In this document: one piece after another, positions 46,140-57,225 of the stretch
Layout: each line of letters opens with the position of its first letter
Position numbering within the stretch: the stretch's first letter is position 1
Source: Triticum aestivum
Taxonomy: Eukaryota; Streptophyta; Magnoliopsida; Poales; Poaceae
Length of the DNA stretch: 64,000 nucleotides
Assembly (NCBI RefSeq): GCF_018294505.1
Contig: NC_057795.1
Location: 234,295,035-234,359,034 of the forward strand
Direction of reading: 5' to 3'
Notes under the pieces: model-generated
The model's input: the letters and a program-made list of their open reading frames with translations, nothing else
Databases searched by the model: none
Told to the model about the DNA's origin: nothing
Position numbers and translations under genes: made by a program

Positions 46140-46681
46140 GTCTCCCCCTTTTTGATGGATTGATGACAATATGGGATTTGCACAAACAGGAAAAGACATA
46201 GGACATGCGCAAAACCCCACCGTCCTAAAATTTAGATGGGCTCCCCCTAGATGTGTGCTATCTAGATAAGTGCTTTGGACTGCACGGCACACATACTAGG
46301 ATCAACTCTCCCCCTACATTTTAGAGACCAACGACCTAAGCAGGGTATATAAGAGCAAAGTATATAACAGGATAAGCATGCAACTCATAAGCTACCGAGG
46401 GACTAGATAGACATAGATAAACATAATCTAAAGATAAGGTAGCATATGTCTCACACCATATGTCTGGAACTTAGGTCTCACTGACACAAAACCAAACAAA
46501 GCAAACGGCGAGAAAACATAAACACACCACACATAAGACAGAAGACACACTCGCGATAGCAGACAACGACAACGACACAAATCCCTAAACTCTCTCCCCC
46601 TTTGGCATCGAGACACCAAAAAGGAGAGGGAGTGCTGCTACGGCTCCAGGTGATAGCAAGCGAGGGTCTCGAAAATCAGAT
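46140..46681 (-). other. Polypurine tract and 3' non-coding region of element F
   Basis: Minus strand AAAAAGGGGGAGAC leads directly into the LTR start TGTAAGGGCAT. Another purine-rich word AAAGGGGGAGAG is at about 46592-46603. No coding sequence is seen. Confidence 0.75.
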
Positions 46682-48077
46682 CTCAGCGGGATCGTCTTCG
46701 CCACCGTCGTCGGTCGGGAACTGCTCGGCATCAGAATCTGTCCACGGGCAGTGCTGCTGAATCCACTCCTCCTCCTCAGTAAGCTGGTCCTCAGATCCAC
46801 TGTTAACGGTGGCACCCAACTGACGCATGAGCTCCTTGTGATGTCCCCTGGCCTTCTTTTAAGTCGCATGAGTCATGTACTGACCGTGAGACTCCATGCA
46901 GAACAACTTCTTCATCTTGAGCTTGAGCTTCTTTGCCCAAGAGGGCTCTGCCCCAGAAGGCTCATAGTCATCATCATCCTCAGACTCAGCCTCCTCCTCG
47001 GTCTCCATGGCAGCAGCAGACGATGTACCTCCAGATTTAGGGACCTGAGTGCCCCAGTTGTCCTTCTTCCTCAGACGCTTGATCTCATGAGACACGAACT
47101 CTCCAGTCTCTAGCATAACCTTGGGATAGACCTGACCCAGGCCTTCTCAATAAGCAGCATGATGAACGGACCATAAATCGGGCACTTGCACTCAAAGATA
47201 GCAGATAAGAGCTCAGACCACATAACATGAGAGATGTCGAGGGATTCACCAGTGTTTTCTTCCTTCTCATGCTGGTAGAAGGGAAGCATGTCCACGAGAT
47301 AAGAGTGAACCATATCCAGATTCCCGATGCGAGGGAAAAGAGTCTCACGGAAGACATGGTGAAGAATGTCCAGAAAGGTAGGCAACTCATATGTTTCCTT
47401 CTTAGTCTCGGAGTTGATCTTCAGTGTGCAATAGGGCCAGAGAGCTTGCTTGTGAGTGGAGGTTGTGTTGCGGTGAGGGTAAAAGCCGACAGGGGATGCA
47501 AGCCCGTGATCTTCCACCCCAACTCCATGAATGCCTTCCACTTGACAGAAAGCAGTTTGCCATTGGTCATCCAAGTCAGAGTCCGGTCCTCATCAGTCCC
47601 TAGATGGACAGTGGCATAGAATTGAGCCACAATATCCGCATCATAGTCCTTGTTGAATTGCATCATACGGAGAATGTTCAGCTGAGTGCACATCTGAAGA
47701 GCTTCACCAAAGTACTCAGGATCATTCTCCATATAGTCTGTGTCGATGGAGCGCACATTAACATAGAGGTTCTTCTTGGCCTTGAGCACATCAAAGAAGA
47801 TGGCAAACTGAAAGCGGTTCCAGAATGGACGGTTGACCAAAGTGGGTTCTTGGTCTACCTCATAAGGGTTGCGGCGACGCCTTGCCCAGAACTCCTTGGC
47901 ATTCATTTGAGGCACGGTTTTGCCCGTTGGCTTTGGCTTGACAGCAGACTTCTTCTTGAGTTGAGGTGGAGGTGGAGCACTTGAGGAACCTCCTGCTGAC
48001 TCAGATGTGCGGTAACGCTTTGACGTGGCACGACCGGGGTTGACACGGCGAGCTTGATGCTTAGGATGTTCATCACC
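46682..48077 (-). pseudogene. Extra ORF after pol (env position) of element F, frameshifted
   Basis: An exon-like frame begins after a good splice acceptor (GGTTCCAG at about 48078) with DEHPKHQARR, then a basic, Ser/Pro-rich N-terminus, then FWARRRRNPYEVDQ, FQFAIFFDVLKAKKNLYVNV and IVAQFYATVHLGTDEDRTLT. A frame change near 47530 and another near 47115 follow; the tail is acidic and Lys-rich and ends EDDPAEI at about 46682, with a stop at about 46860 in between. The centre resembles the putative plant transposon protein family found in several plant retroelements. I see no signal peptide or clear transmembrane segment in the main exon, so a true envelope role is doubtful. Confidence 0.6.
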
Positions 48078-48795
48078 TGGAACCAAACACAAGAACACGC
48101 AAAACAACCAGAAAGAACAAGCATAAGGCACAAAACACAACAAAAGGATCAATGAAAGGTAGAGACATGATGGAATCTGGTAGGCAGCGGTAGTACCACG
48201 ACCTGGAGGCAGCAGTACCGCTCCAAGCGGTAGTACCGCTCCAATGAGAGCAGTAGTACCGTTCGAAGCGGGGAAACAGCGGTTTCCTACTGCCGTGGTC
48301 AGATCTGGCACTACCGACCTACCAAATTCAAAAATATTCCTACCAAACGCTAATCCAAGACTCCTAGTTGCCTTCTCCATCCTACTCAAGCCTAGATTTA
48401 GCCAAAAATCTATAGATGCAACCGCTAATGCCCCTAAGACGCTAGATCTGAAATCTAGACAAAACGAGAGAGGGAACGGGGGCAATACCAGCATCCATGG
48501 CAAGAGGATGGGGTGGGGATCGACTCCACCGAAGGAAATGGAGAGGGAACCCCGGAGAAGGAGATCCACCGGAGCCCTCCCGCGGCGAGACGGTGCTGGA
48601 GAGACGAAGAGGAGCAAGGGGGGCGAAGCGAATGGGTATGGGGGAGAGAAACCTCCCCCTGCCCTGCAATAACCCCCTGATCCCGCCCCGCAACGGTAGT
48701 ACCGCGCTGGTGGGCAAACACGACTGGGCAACAAACACACTAGCAAGGAGCCAAGACACACCTCTTCAAGAGAGGGCGATGGCCGATGCCACCTA
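48078..48795 (-). promoter_or_regulatory. Gene-like leader with putative intron before the env-position ORF
   Basis: About 48440-48690 is GC- and CT-rich like a grass 5' UTR. About 48080-48430 is T-rich on minus and ends in a splice acceptor, like a leader intron. Palindromes of the LTR type (GCGGTAGTACCGC) recur at about 48186, 48228 and 48694. An internal promoter or spliced RNA for the ORF is possible; this is inference. Confidence 0.4.
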
Positions 48796-49019
48796 TGTTT
48801 GAGTCAAGAGGTATGGCACCGCAAAGATTTTAACCTTGGGCCCATGACCAAAACTCGTCCTTGAAGCACAAGTACCATCTAAGATGGTTAAAGTGAAAGA
48901 CTTGATCAATTTATGCATAATGGGGGGAGGGAGAGTTCATTGAGGGAACAACACCCCCCTATGTCCATGCCTACACCTAGACTAGACAACACGTTGAATG
49001 TGGTGGGATGTGCATGGGC

Positions 49020-52000
49020 TCAAGAAACATTGCTCGAATCAATGATATTTAGGTCATGCCTTAACTCACAAAATCTTGCTTCATCCAAGGGCTTGGTGAA
49101 AATATCTGCAAGGTTATCATTAGTGTTTACATACTTGAGCTCGATCCCCCCTCGCCTAATGTGATCCCGGATGAAGTGATACCGAATCTCAATATGCTTC
49201 ATCTTGAAATGTTGCATCGGGTTGAGTGAAATCTTGATGGCACTTTCATTATCACACCAAAGAGACACTTTGTCACAAATGACACCGTACTCCTTTAAAG
49301 TTTGCCTCATCCATAAGAGTTGTGCACAACAACTACCGGCCGCCACATATTCCACTTCGGTGGATGAGAGAGACACACAACTTTGCTTCTTGGAAGACCA
49401 ACTCACCAAAGAGCAACCAAGGAATTGGCACCCTCCGGTGGTGCACTTCCTATCCACTTTGTCTCCCGCCCAATCAGAATCCGTATAACCTTCAAGCTTG
49501 AAGTTTGCTACTCTTGGGTACCATAAGCCAAAGTTTGGGGTATGAGCCAAATATCAAAAGATTCGCTTGACCGCCACATAGTGGCTTTCCTTCGGTGTGG
49601 CTTGAAACCGTGCACATATTCCCACACTCAACATGATATCCGGTCTAGATGCACAAAGGTAAAGCAAGGAGCCAATCATGGAGTGACATACCTTTTGATC
49701 CACCACTTTACCATTGGAATCAATGTCAAGTTGGCACTTGGTAGGCATTGGAGTAGAAGCCGGCTTGACATCACTTAGCTTGAATCTTTTTAGCACGTCT
49801 TGAGTGTATTTGGCTTGATTGATGAAGGTACCTTCTCTTCTTTGCTTGATGTCGAAACCGAGGAAGAACTTCAACTCTCCCATCGATGACATCTTGAACT
49901 TAGAGGTCATGAGAGCGACAAATTCCTCATTGAAAGCTTTGTTAGGGGAACCAAAGATAATATCATCAACATATAGTTGGCATACAAACAACTCCCCTTT
50001 GACCTTCTTAGTAAAAAGAGTGGGATCGATTTGCCCAACTTCAAATCCACGATCTTGTAACAACTCGGTAAGGTGGTCATACCACGCACGTGGGGCTTGT
50101 TTAAGGCCAGAGAGTGCCTTCTCGAGTTGATACACATGATTCGGGAAGTAGGGATCCTCGAACCCGGGGGGTTGCTTGACATAAACCAACTCATTAATAG
50201 GACCATTAAGAAAAGCACTTTTCGCATCCATTTGTTGTGACTTAAAGTTGTGATGGGAAGCATAAGCAATCAACAAATGAATGGATTCAAGGCGAGCAAC
50301 GGGAGCAAAGGTTTCACCATAGTCGATACCCTCGACTTGGGAGTAGCCTTGTGCTACCAATCTTGCCTTGTTGCGAATGATGTTCCCATGAGCATCTTGC
50401 TTGTTCTTGAATATCCACTTGGTTCCAATGACGTTGTGGTTCCCCGACGGCCTTGGAACCAATATCCACACCTTGTTGTACTCGAAGTTGTTGAGTTCTT
50501 CATGCACGGAATTGAGCCAATCCGGATCTTCGAGCGCCTCATAGACCTTTTGGGGTTCAACACAAGAGACAAACGCGTGATGTTCACAATAGTTTGCTAA
50601 TTGTCTATGAGTGGTTACCCCCTTTCTTAGGCTTCCAACCACATTCTCCATGAGATGACCTTTGGTGGTGAGCTTGGAAGCAATCTTCACGGCACGACAC
50701 TCTAATTCCTCCTCGGATGTGGAAGGAGGAGGGTTAACTTGATTATCTTGAGCGCCGTCTTGAACTTTCTCGAGGGGGAGAACTTGACCTTGGGCATCAT
50801 TTGGTGGTTCACCACCATCTTGAGGTTGATCTTGTCCTTGGTCTTGTTCACGAGGTTGAGGGCCTTCACTTTGTTCTTCGGAAGCGTGTGGGTCTTGGGG
50901 AGGTGATGGCTCCACTTGAGTGGAGCATTGTCCTTCTCCTTCGGCCACAAGGGGTTCCTCAATGGGTAGAATGTGACCAATACCCATTCTTCTTATGGCT
51001 TGGGGAGGAATTTCATCACCTACATCACAAGTACCACTTTGCTCCACTTGGGAGCCGTTATTTTCGTCAAACTCCACGTTACACGTCTCCTCAATGAGTC
51101 CGGTGGACTTGTTGAGGACCCGGTAAGCACGAGAGTTTGTAGCATAACCAACAAATATGCCCTCATAAGCTCTAGCCTCAAATTTAGACAAACAAACACC
51201 TTTCTTGACAATGAAACCCTTACACCCGAACACCCGAAAGTACTTGAGATTGGGCTTGTTACCGGTGAGTATTTCATAGGGAGTCTTGTTCAAGCCTTTG
51301 CGGAGATAGAGCCGATTGGATGCATGACATGCTGTGTTGATGGCTTCATCCCAAAATTTGTATGGAGACTTGAACTCCGCCATCATGGTCCTTGCTGCAT
51401 CCATCAACGTCCGATTCTTCCTCTCCACGACACCATTTTGTTGAGGGGTATATGGTGCAACATATTGATGCTTGATCCCCTCATCACTAAGAAACTCATC
51501 CAAGGTGTAGTTCTTGAACTCGGTGCCATTGTCACTTCTTATTGTCAAGATCTTTGCATCATGTTGATGTTGAGCTTCATTTGCAAAGTCGATGACGGTT
51601 TGTTGAGTCTCACTCTTCCTCTTGAAGAAGAATACCTAAGTGTATCTTGAATAATCATCCACAATCACTAAGCAATACTTTCTACCTCCAAGACTATCAA
51701 AGGATGGAGGCCCAAAGAGATCCATGTGAAGGAGTTCCAAGGGTCTCTTCGAGTAGATGATGGTCGTGGGAGGGTGAGCCTTCTCATGAAGCTTTCCTTC
51801 AATACAAGCACTGCAAGCACGATCTTTGGCAAAACTAACATTTGTTAGTCCACGGAAATGGTCCCCCTTGAGAAGACTTTGCAAAGATCTCATATTAACG
51901 TGGGATAAACGGCGATGCCAAAGCCATCCCACATCAACTTTAGCCATTAGGCATGTCGCGGTCTTAGTGGGTTGCTCCGAAAATTTAATCACATAAAGAC

Positions 52001-52342
52001 CATTCTCGACATGCCCAACAAAGGCTACTTTAAGAGTCTTGCTCCACAAGAGGGCCACGGTATCAATATCAAAGAAAGTGGCAAAGCCCATGAGTGCAAG
52101 TTGACGAACGGAAAGAAGATTGAATGCAAGGGACTCAACAAGCATGACTTTCTCGATCGTTAGATCATGAGAAATGACAACCTTGCCAAGACCCAATACC
52201 TTGGAATATGAGGCATCACCCACTCGACATTGGTGGGCATAGATGGGATCTTTTGCACGTCCACCACCAAGTCCTTGCTCCCGGTCATATGATTTGTTGC
52301 TCCACTATCGAGCAACCATGATCCCCCACCGGAATAAAACAC
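49020..52342 (-). pseudogene. Element F pol: protease, integrase, reverse transcriptase, RNase H
   Basis: Protease: WLLDSGATNHMTG. Integrase: WHRRLSHVN ... CSACIEGK for zinc, then [18 protein letters not shown] and [13 protein letters not shown], so the catalytic D, D and E are all present. [46 protein letters not shown]. RNase H: YTDSDWAGD, STEVEYVAAG, CDNESAIKI, HIEIRYHFIRDH. The longest open stretch is 49554-51548 (664 codons). Breaks: TGA at about 49551, TAG at about 51636 and a frame change between protease and integrase at about 52180-52220. It ends at a stop at 49020. Few lesions suggest a fairly young element. Confidence 0.9.
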
Positions 52343-52352
52343 CTACAAGAGA

Positions 52353-53720
52353 TCAATGCTTGGTTTTAGGTACCCATTTAGTAATGGGTCCTTTGATGTT
52401 AGTAACAAGGGTCTTAGGAACCCAAATAGACATGTACTCATAGGGAGAACCAACAAATTTAGCATAAACATGTCCATCACTAGCACGGCACAACACATAA
52501 GAAGGGTTAAAGTCGCCGGATTTGTTGAAGGAGGAGGAAGTGGTTTTGCCCTTTTTGACATTAACACCCTTCACATTGTTCTTCTTCTCCTTAGGAGCAC
52601 CCTCTCCCTCTTTCACAAATGTTTGCTTGAGAGGAGGAGGTCGTTTGGTCTCGTCGTTCTTCTTCTTGTTCTTGGACTTGGGTGCGAACCCAATTCCTTC
52701 CTTGGCCACAACTTCCTTTTGATTGCTCAAAAGGTCGTTGAGGTTCTTCTCACCTTGAATGAATGTCACAAGGCCTTTCTCAAGTTGATCCTTTAATTTG
52801 GCATTCTCCTACACAAGGTGCACATGCTCACAACACGAGTTAGTGGCATATGCATTATCAATTAATACCATATGAGGAAAGGTGGCCTTTTCCTTGGTTA
52901 GCTTAACTTGGAGTTGAGCATGAGACTCCTTGATGTTTGCATGAGCACCCTTCAAGACCTTGTGGGCATTGTCAAGTACATCAAACTCCTCCTTGAGTCT
53001 AGCATGATCAACCCCAAGTTTAGCCTTCTCGGAAGTTAGCACACGAGACACAACAAGAGCATGATCAAGATCTTTCTTTAACTTGGCATGGTCATCGTTG
53101 TGTGACTCCTCAAGAGCCAAACGATGCCCATGCTCTTCCTCAAGAGCATTAGAGAGATCCGATATCTCATCGGCATAGTCACGACTATGACCTTCCACGT
53201 TAGAGATGGTTTCTTCGTGAGCCTCAATCATGTCATTGGCTTCACCAAGTTGTTCCAAGAGAGCAACAAAGTGCTTCTTGGATTTTCCCTTGAGCTTACT
53301 CATAAAAGACTCAAATTCATTTACTTCCTCATTGTACCCCTCACTTTCATCAATGCCATCCGTCAAAGAGGAATTAGTAAAGATGGTGGTTTTGATGTTG
53401 GGGGTTACCTTGTTGGTGGCTTTAGCCATGAGGCACTTGGCGGTGATGTTCTCGTTGGGTGAATCGAAGAGAGACATCCGGGGAGTTGTGGCAATGGCAA
53501 CAGACGCCATGGCCATTGCTTCACTATCTTCATCATCGTCGTCATCCTCATGTATTCTTCTTGAACCACCAACCCTCGAGTAGGAGTCTTCTTGGTGAAG
53601 TTGTTCTTGTTGGGGAAGGACTTGGCTTTGTCTTTTCAGATGAGCTTGCCACCATTTTCTTCCCGCTTCTCGTAAGGACAATCCGCAACAAAATGGCTCA
53701 CATTGCCACAATTGTAACAA
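52353..53720 (-). pseudogene. Element F gag C-terminal coiled-coil region
   Basis: Between the zinc knuckle and protease, about 300 residues form a long predicted coiled coil (LLEQLGEANDMIEAHEETIS, LSNALEEEHGHRLALEESHN, LKKDLDHALVVSRVLTSEKA). After a stop at 52809-52811 there follows a Lys-rich linker (NVKGVNVKKGK) and then SYVLCRASDGHVYAKFVGSP. Such extended gag proteins are known for SIRE/Maximus elements. The first part of this frame is out of register with gag. Confidence 0.75.
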
Positions 53721-54908
53721 GTCTTACTCGTTGCTTGCCCTTGAAGCCACTTGAGTTGTTCTTGTTGAAATTTGGCCTTGAATTCTTGCTCCACAATTGC
53801 CTTGAAGCAAGAGCCATGTGCTCATGATAATCATATTTTGTATCTTCGGGGTTGCTCTCCTCATCTTCCTCTTCTTCCTCTTCTTCCACAATAACCTTGG
53901 CCTTCAATGCAAGGTTGGGTTTCTTTGCCCTTTGAGAGCGGAGCACCGCGTTATTGGCGGTCTCGTCCAAGATGCTCATTGCAACAAACTCATCCAACAC
54001 TTCACTTGAGGTCATGGAGTGGAAGTCCGGTCTTTGACGAATGACGGAGGACATGGCCTTGTTGTAGGGCATCATGGCCTTGAGGAACTTGCGCTTGATC
54101 CAATTGTCATCCGTGTCCTTGCTCCCATGATCTCAGAGTGAGACCGCGAGTTTGGTTACTCTCCTAAAGAGCTCACGAGGTTCTTCATCTTCTTTCATTG
54201 CAAACTCATCGGCTTCATCTTGCACCACTTCATAGTTGGAGCGTTGAATGCTTGCACTTCTCCGATAAAGAGACACAATGCATTGCCATGCATCTTTGGG
54301 CATGGCATGGGGTCGGAGATGAGGGAGATCTTCGGGGAGGATAGCATCTTGGATGATGAAGAGAGCATTCTCATTGAATTGATTATCCACTGCTTCTCTA
54401 GGGGTGAAGTTGCTTCGGTCATGTGGATAGAAACCTTCTTCAATGACTCTCCAAAGATTAGTATTCACATGATTTAAATGACGCTTCAAGCGATACACCC
54501 AAGAATCAAAATCCTCATTTTTCACAATCTTTGGAGGAGGGCCGGCATGATTTAAATGAGTAGAGGGAATCGGTCCTCCATAAGTTGGAGGTTCCACATG
54601 GGTAAAGATGTCGGTGCCATTTCTACCACTAGTAGAAGGACCTTCTCACTATTAGCTTCCCCCTTGTCGGAGTTAGCATCCGTCACCTTGTTAGTGGTAT
54701 CACCCACTTTCAACGACGAGGTAGGTAGTTTAAGTCCTTCTAAGAATTTATTAAACATGCTTTCAACCGTGGTTGTCATGGAGGTTTTCAATGTGTCCAA
54801 GGCCACATTGAATTCCTCATGGGACACCGTGGTTTCCCCATTACCCGTAGACGAGATTGGATTCACACCGGAGTGCTCCTCCTCCCCACCATCTACGGTG
54901 TCAACCAT
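53660..54908 (-). pseudogene. Element F gag N-terminal and core region
   Basis: An ATG at 54908 opens MVDTVDGGEEEHSGVNPIS. A frame change near 54600 leads to DFDSWVYRLKRHLNHVNTNL, a UBN2-like Copia gag core. A stop at about 54133 and a further piece 53698-54075 follow, the latter with an acidic run (EEEEEEEDEE). The knuckle CYNCGNVSHFVADC is encoded at about 53670-53712 in a shifted frame. Confidence 0.8.
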
Positions 54909-54939
54909 ACTCTTTGAATGGCAACGTCCTTAATAAAGA

Positions 54940-54958
54940 GATGAGGCTCTGATACCAA
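54940..54958 (-). other. Primer binding site of element F
   Basis: Minus strand TTGGTATCAGAGCCTCATC directly after the LTR end, a perfect tRNA-Met type site. Confidence 0.9.
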
Positions 54959-54959
54959 T

Positions 54960-56180
54960 TGAAAGGATTGATATAGTTGACTAGAGGGGGGGGGGTGAAT
55001 AGGCAACTAACAATTTTTAGCTTTTCTTTACCAAATTAAACTTTGCATCAAAGTAGGTTGTCTAAATATGCAACTAGGTGAACAACCTATATGATGCAAC
55101 AACAATAAGTGCACAAGCAAGCAAGGGATACAACACAAATAGCTTGCACAAGTAAAGGCACGAGATAACCAAGAGTGGAGCCGATGGAGACGAGGATGTG
55201 TCACCGAAGTTCCTTCCTTTTGAGGGGAAGTACATCTCCGTTAGAGCGATGTGGAGGCACAATGCTCCCCAAGAAGCCACTAGGGCCACCGTATTCTCCT
55301 CACGCCCTCACACAATGCGAGATGCCGTGCTTCCACTATTGGTGCCCTTGAAGGCGGCGACCGAACCTTTACAAACAAGGTTGGGCTATCTCCACAACTT
55401 AATTGGAGGCTCCCAACGACACCACGAAGCTTCACCACAATGGACTATGGCTCCGAGGTGACCTCAACCGTCTAGGGTGCTCAAACACCCAAGAGTAACA
55501 AGATCCGTTAGGGATTAGTGGGGGAATCAAATTTCTCTTGGTGGAAGTGTAGATCGGGGCCTTCTCAACCTACCCCGAGCAAATCAACAAGTTTGATTGG
55601 CTAGGGAGAGAGATCAGGCAAAAATGGAGCTTGGAGCAACAATGGAGCTTTTGGGGGAAGAGGTAGGTCAACTTTGGGGAAGAAGACCCCTTTATATAGT
55701 GGGGGGAACTATCCAACCGTTACCCCCCAAGCAGCCCCGCACAGAGCGGTACTACCGCTTGGGTGGGCGGCACTACCGCTGAACCAGCGGTACTACCGTC
55801 CCCTCCCAGCGGTACTGCCGTGCACACGAGGGGAGCACGGACCTGGGCCCAGAGCGGTACTACCGTGGAGGCAAGGGCGGTACTACCGCTTGGGGCGGTA
55901 CTACCGCCACTACTACCACAGCTAGTACCACACAACCCGACACAAGAAAACGAGGCCCTGAGTCGAGGCGGTAGTAGCCCGGAGCCTCACCGGTACTACG
56001 GCCGAGGACAGCAAGCAGTACTACCGCTTGATGTGCTTCGGGGGTACTACCGCTGAGGACCGCGGTACTACCGGTGGGACCAGTCAAGGCAAGCTAGGAG
56101 AGGAAAGGGAACTCCATTGAAGCGGAAAGGAACAGCGGGTGTGATAAGGATGTGTACGTGTTGATTCCACCCTAGCCTTA
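54960..56180 (-). repeat. 5' LTR of element F, cut by element G
   Basis: It starts TGAAAGGATTG and follows the 3' LTR to CCTAGCCTTA at 56180, where the CACTA element begins. About 200 bp of the LTR are missing here and should lie beyond G. Confidence 0.92.
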
Positions 56181-56208
56181 CACTACTAGGGAAAACCCTA
56201 TACACGGA
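56181..56208 (+). repeat. Left terminal inverted repeat of the CACTA element
   Basis: CACTACTAGGGAAAACCCTA; the partner at the right end is not in the window. It contains a small palindrome (TAGGGAAAACCCTA). Confidence 0.85.
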
Positions 56209-56560
56209 ATCTTAATAGCAGTGCGGCTCAAAAAGGAGTGCTGCTACTAATTAGCAGTAGCGCGGGTGTGGAAAACCCGCTACTAACAAGTGTTTAGCAG
56301 TAGCGCGCTCGGTGTAACCCGCGCTGCTACAAATATCGACCGACAGTGCCCACCAAACTCCATTTAGCAGCAACGCGGTGCTGCGAGCCGCGCTACTGCT
56401 ATAGCTATAGTAGTAGCACCGTTTTTCGGAGGTCGCTGCTGCTAATTTTCAAATTGGGCACACTTTTGGTCCCGGTTAGCAGTAGCGCTTGTGCCGAAAG
56501 CGTGCTGCTGCTACTTTCTTAGCAGCAGCACATTTTACGTCTCGCGTTACTGCTAATCCG
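56209..56560. repeat. Subterminal repeats of the CACTA element
   Basis: About ten copies, in both orientations, of a (T)AGCAGTAGCGCG-type word and its variants AGCAGCAGCAC and GCGCTACTGCTA. In En/Spm such repeats bind the element-encoded TNPA protein. Exact binding words here are not known. Confidence 0.85.
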
Positions 56561-57225
56561 CACCAACCCACCACCTTTTCCCCACCCGTCCTCCCCCTCC
56601 CCATCCTCTCTTCCCTTTCCCCTACCTCCCACATCCTCCCACTCTCACTCTTCTTCTTCCTCTATACTTCTCCCCCATTACTTTCCCTCTTCTACCTACC
56701 TTTCTCTCTCTTCATTACTCCTACCTAACTACACCACCTCCATTAATGCATCTCCTTTCTCTTTTTCCTTCCCCCTCCACTAGTTGAAGTTGTCTCCTCC
56801 CAAATTAGGTAGCTAGGTAGGTGTAGCATTTAGTTAAGTGACCTATTTGCCCCCTAACTAGATCTATCTTTGTCAAGAAGAGCTTTGTGCACTTTTGATC
56901 TCCCTACATCATCATCTCCACCGTGTGCTCGATCTCGAGATAGAGGTGATTAAAATTTCATGCTTTTGCAAAATGGAAATATGTTTATGTGTGTGATATG
57001 TTTATGGAAATTGTGTGTGTGGCATGAGTTGATGCCAAATTGTGCTTTTGAGTTGCCTATGTTTTGCCGAAATGTCGATTTATTTCCGTTTCGGCGAATT
57101 CCGGGCAAACTCTAGATCTATATATGTCCTATTTTTAAGGAAGGTCATGCCGAATTTTTGTATGACTTTGATGCATGCACACATTTTTATAATCAATTTT
57201 TTATTATTACCGTGCAGAGTTGACG
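56561..57225 (+). promoter_or_regulatory. Promoter and leader region of the transposase gene
   Basis: A CT-rich block (about 56580-56790) is followed by an AT-rich leader ending in a likely splice acceptor (CGTGCAG at 57211-57217), just before the first ATG of the transposase. Part of it (about 57045-57175) is clearly similar to about 62525-62640, upstream of the second ORF. Confidence 0.5.

Larger units (their letters stand above)
44724..56180 (-). mobile_element. Element F: Maximus-like (SIRE lineage) Copia retrotransposon, 5' LTR cut by element G
   Basis: 3' LTR 44724-46139, polypurine tract, an extra ORF, pol in the Copia order (protease, integrase, RT, RNase H), gag, primer site and 5' LTR 54960-56180 (cut). 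The left flank is CAAAT in the LTR of element E. A long gag with coiled coil plus an ORF after pol fit the SIRE/Maximus group. The pol genes are the best preserved in the window. Confidence 0.88.

Noticed and set aside
47421..48761. Single long minus-strand ORF of 446 codons taken as one protein
   Set aside because: Its first half is translated GC-rich leader and intron-like sequence up to the splice acceptor at about 48078; only the second half has protein-like content.
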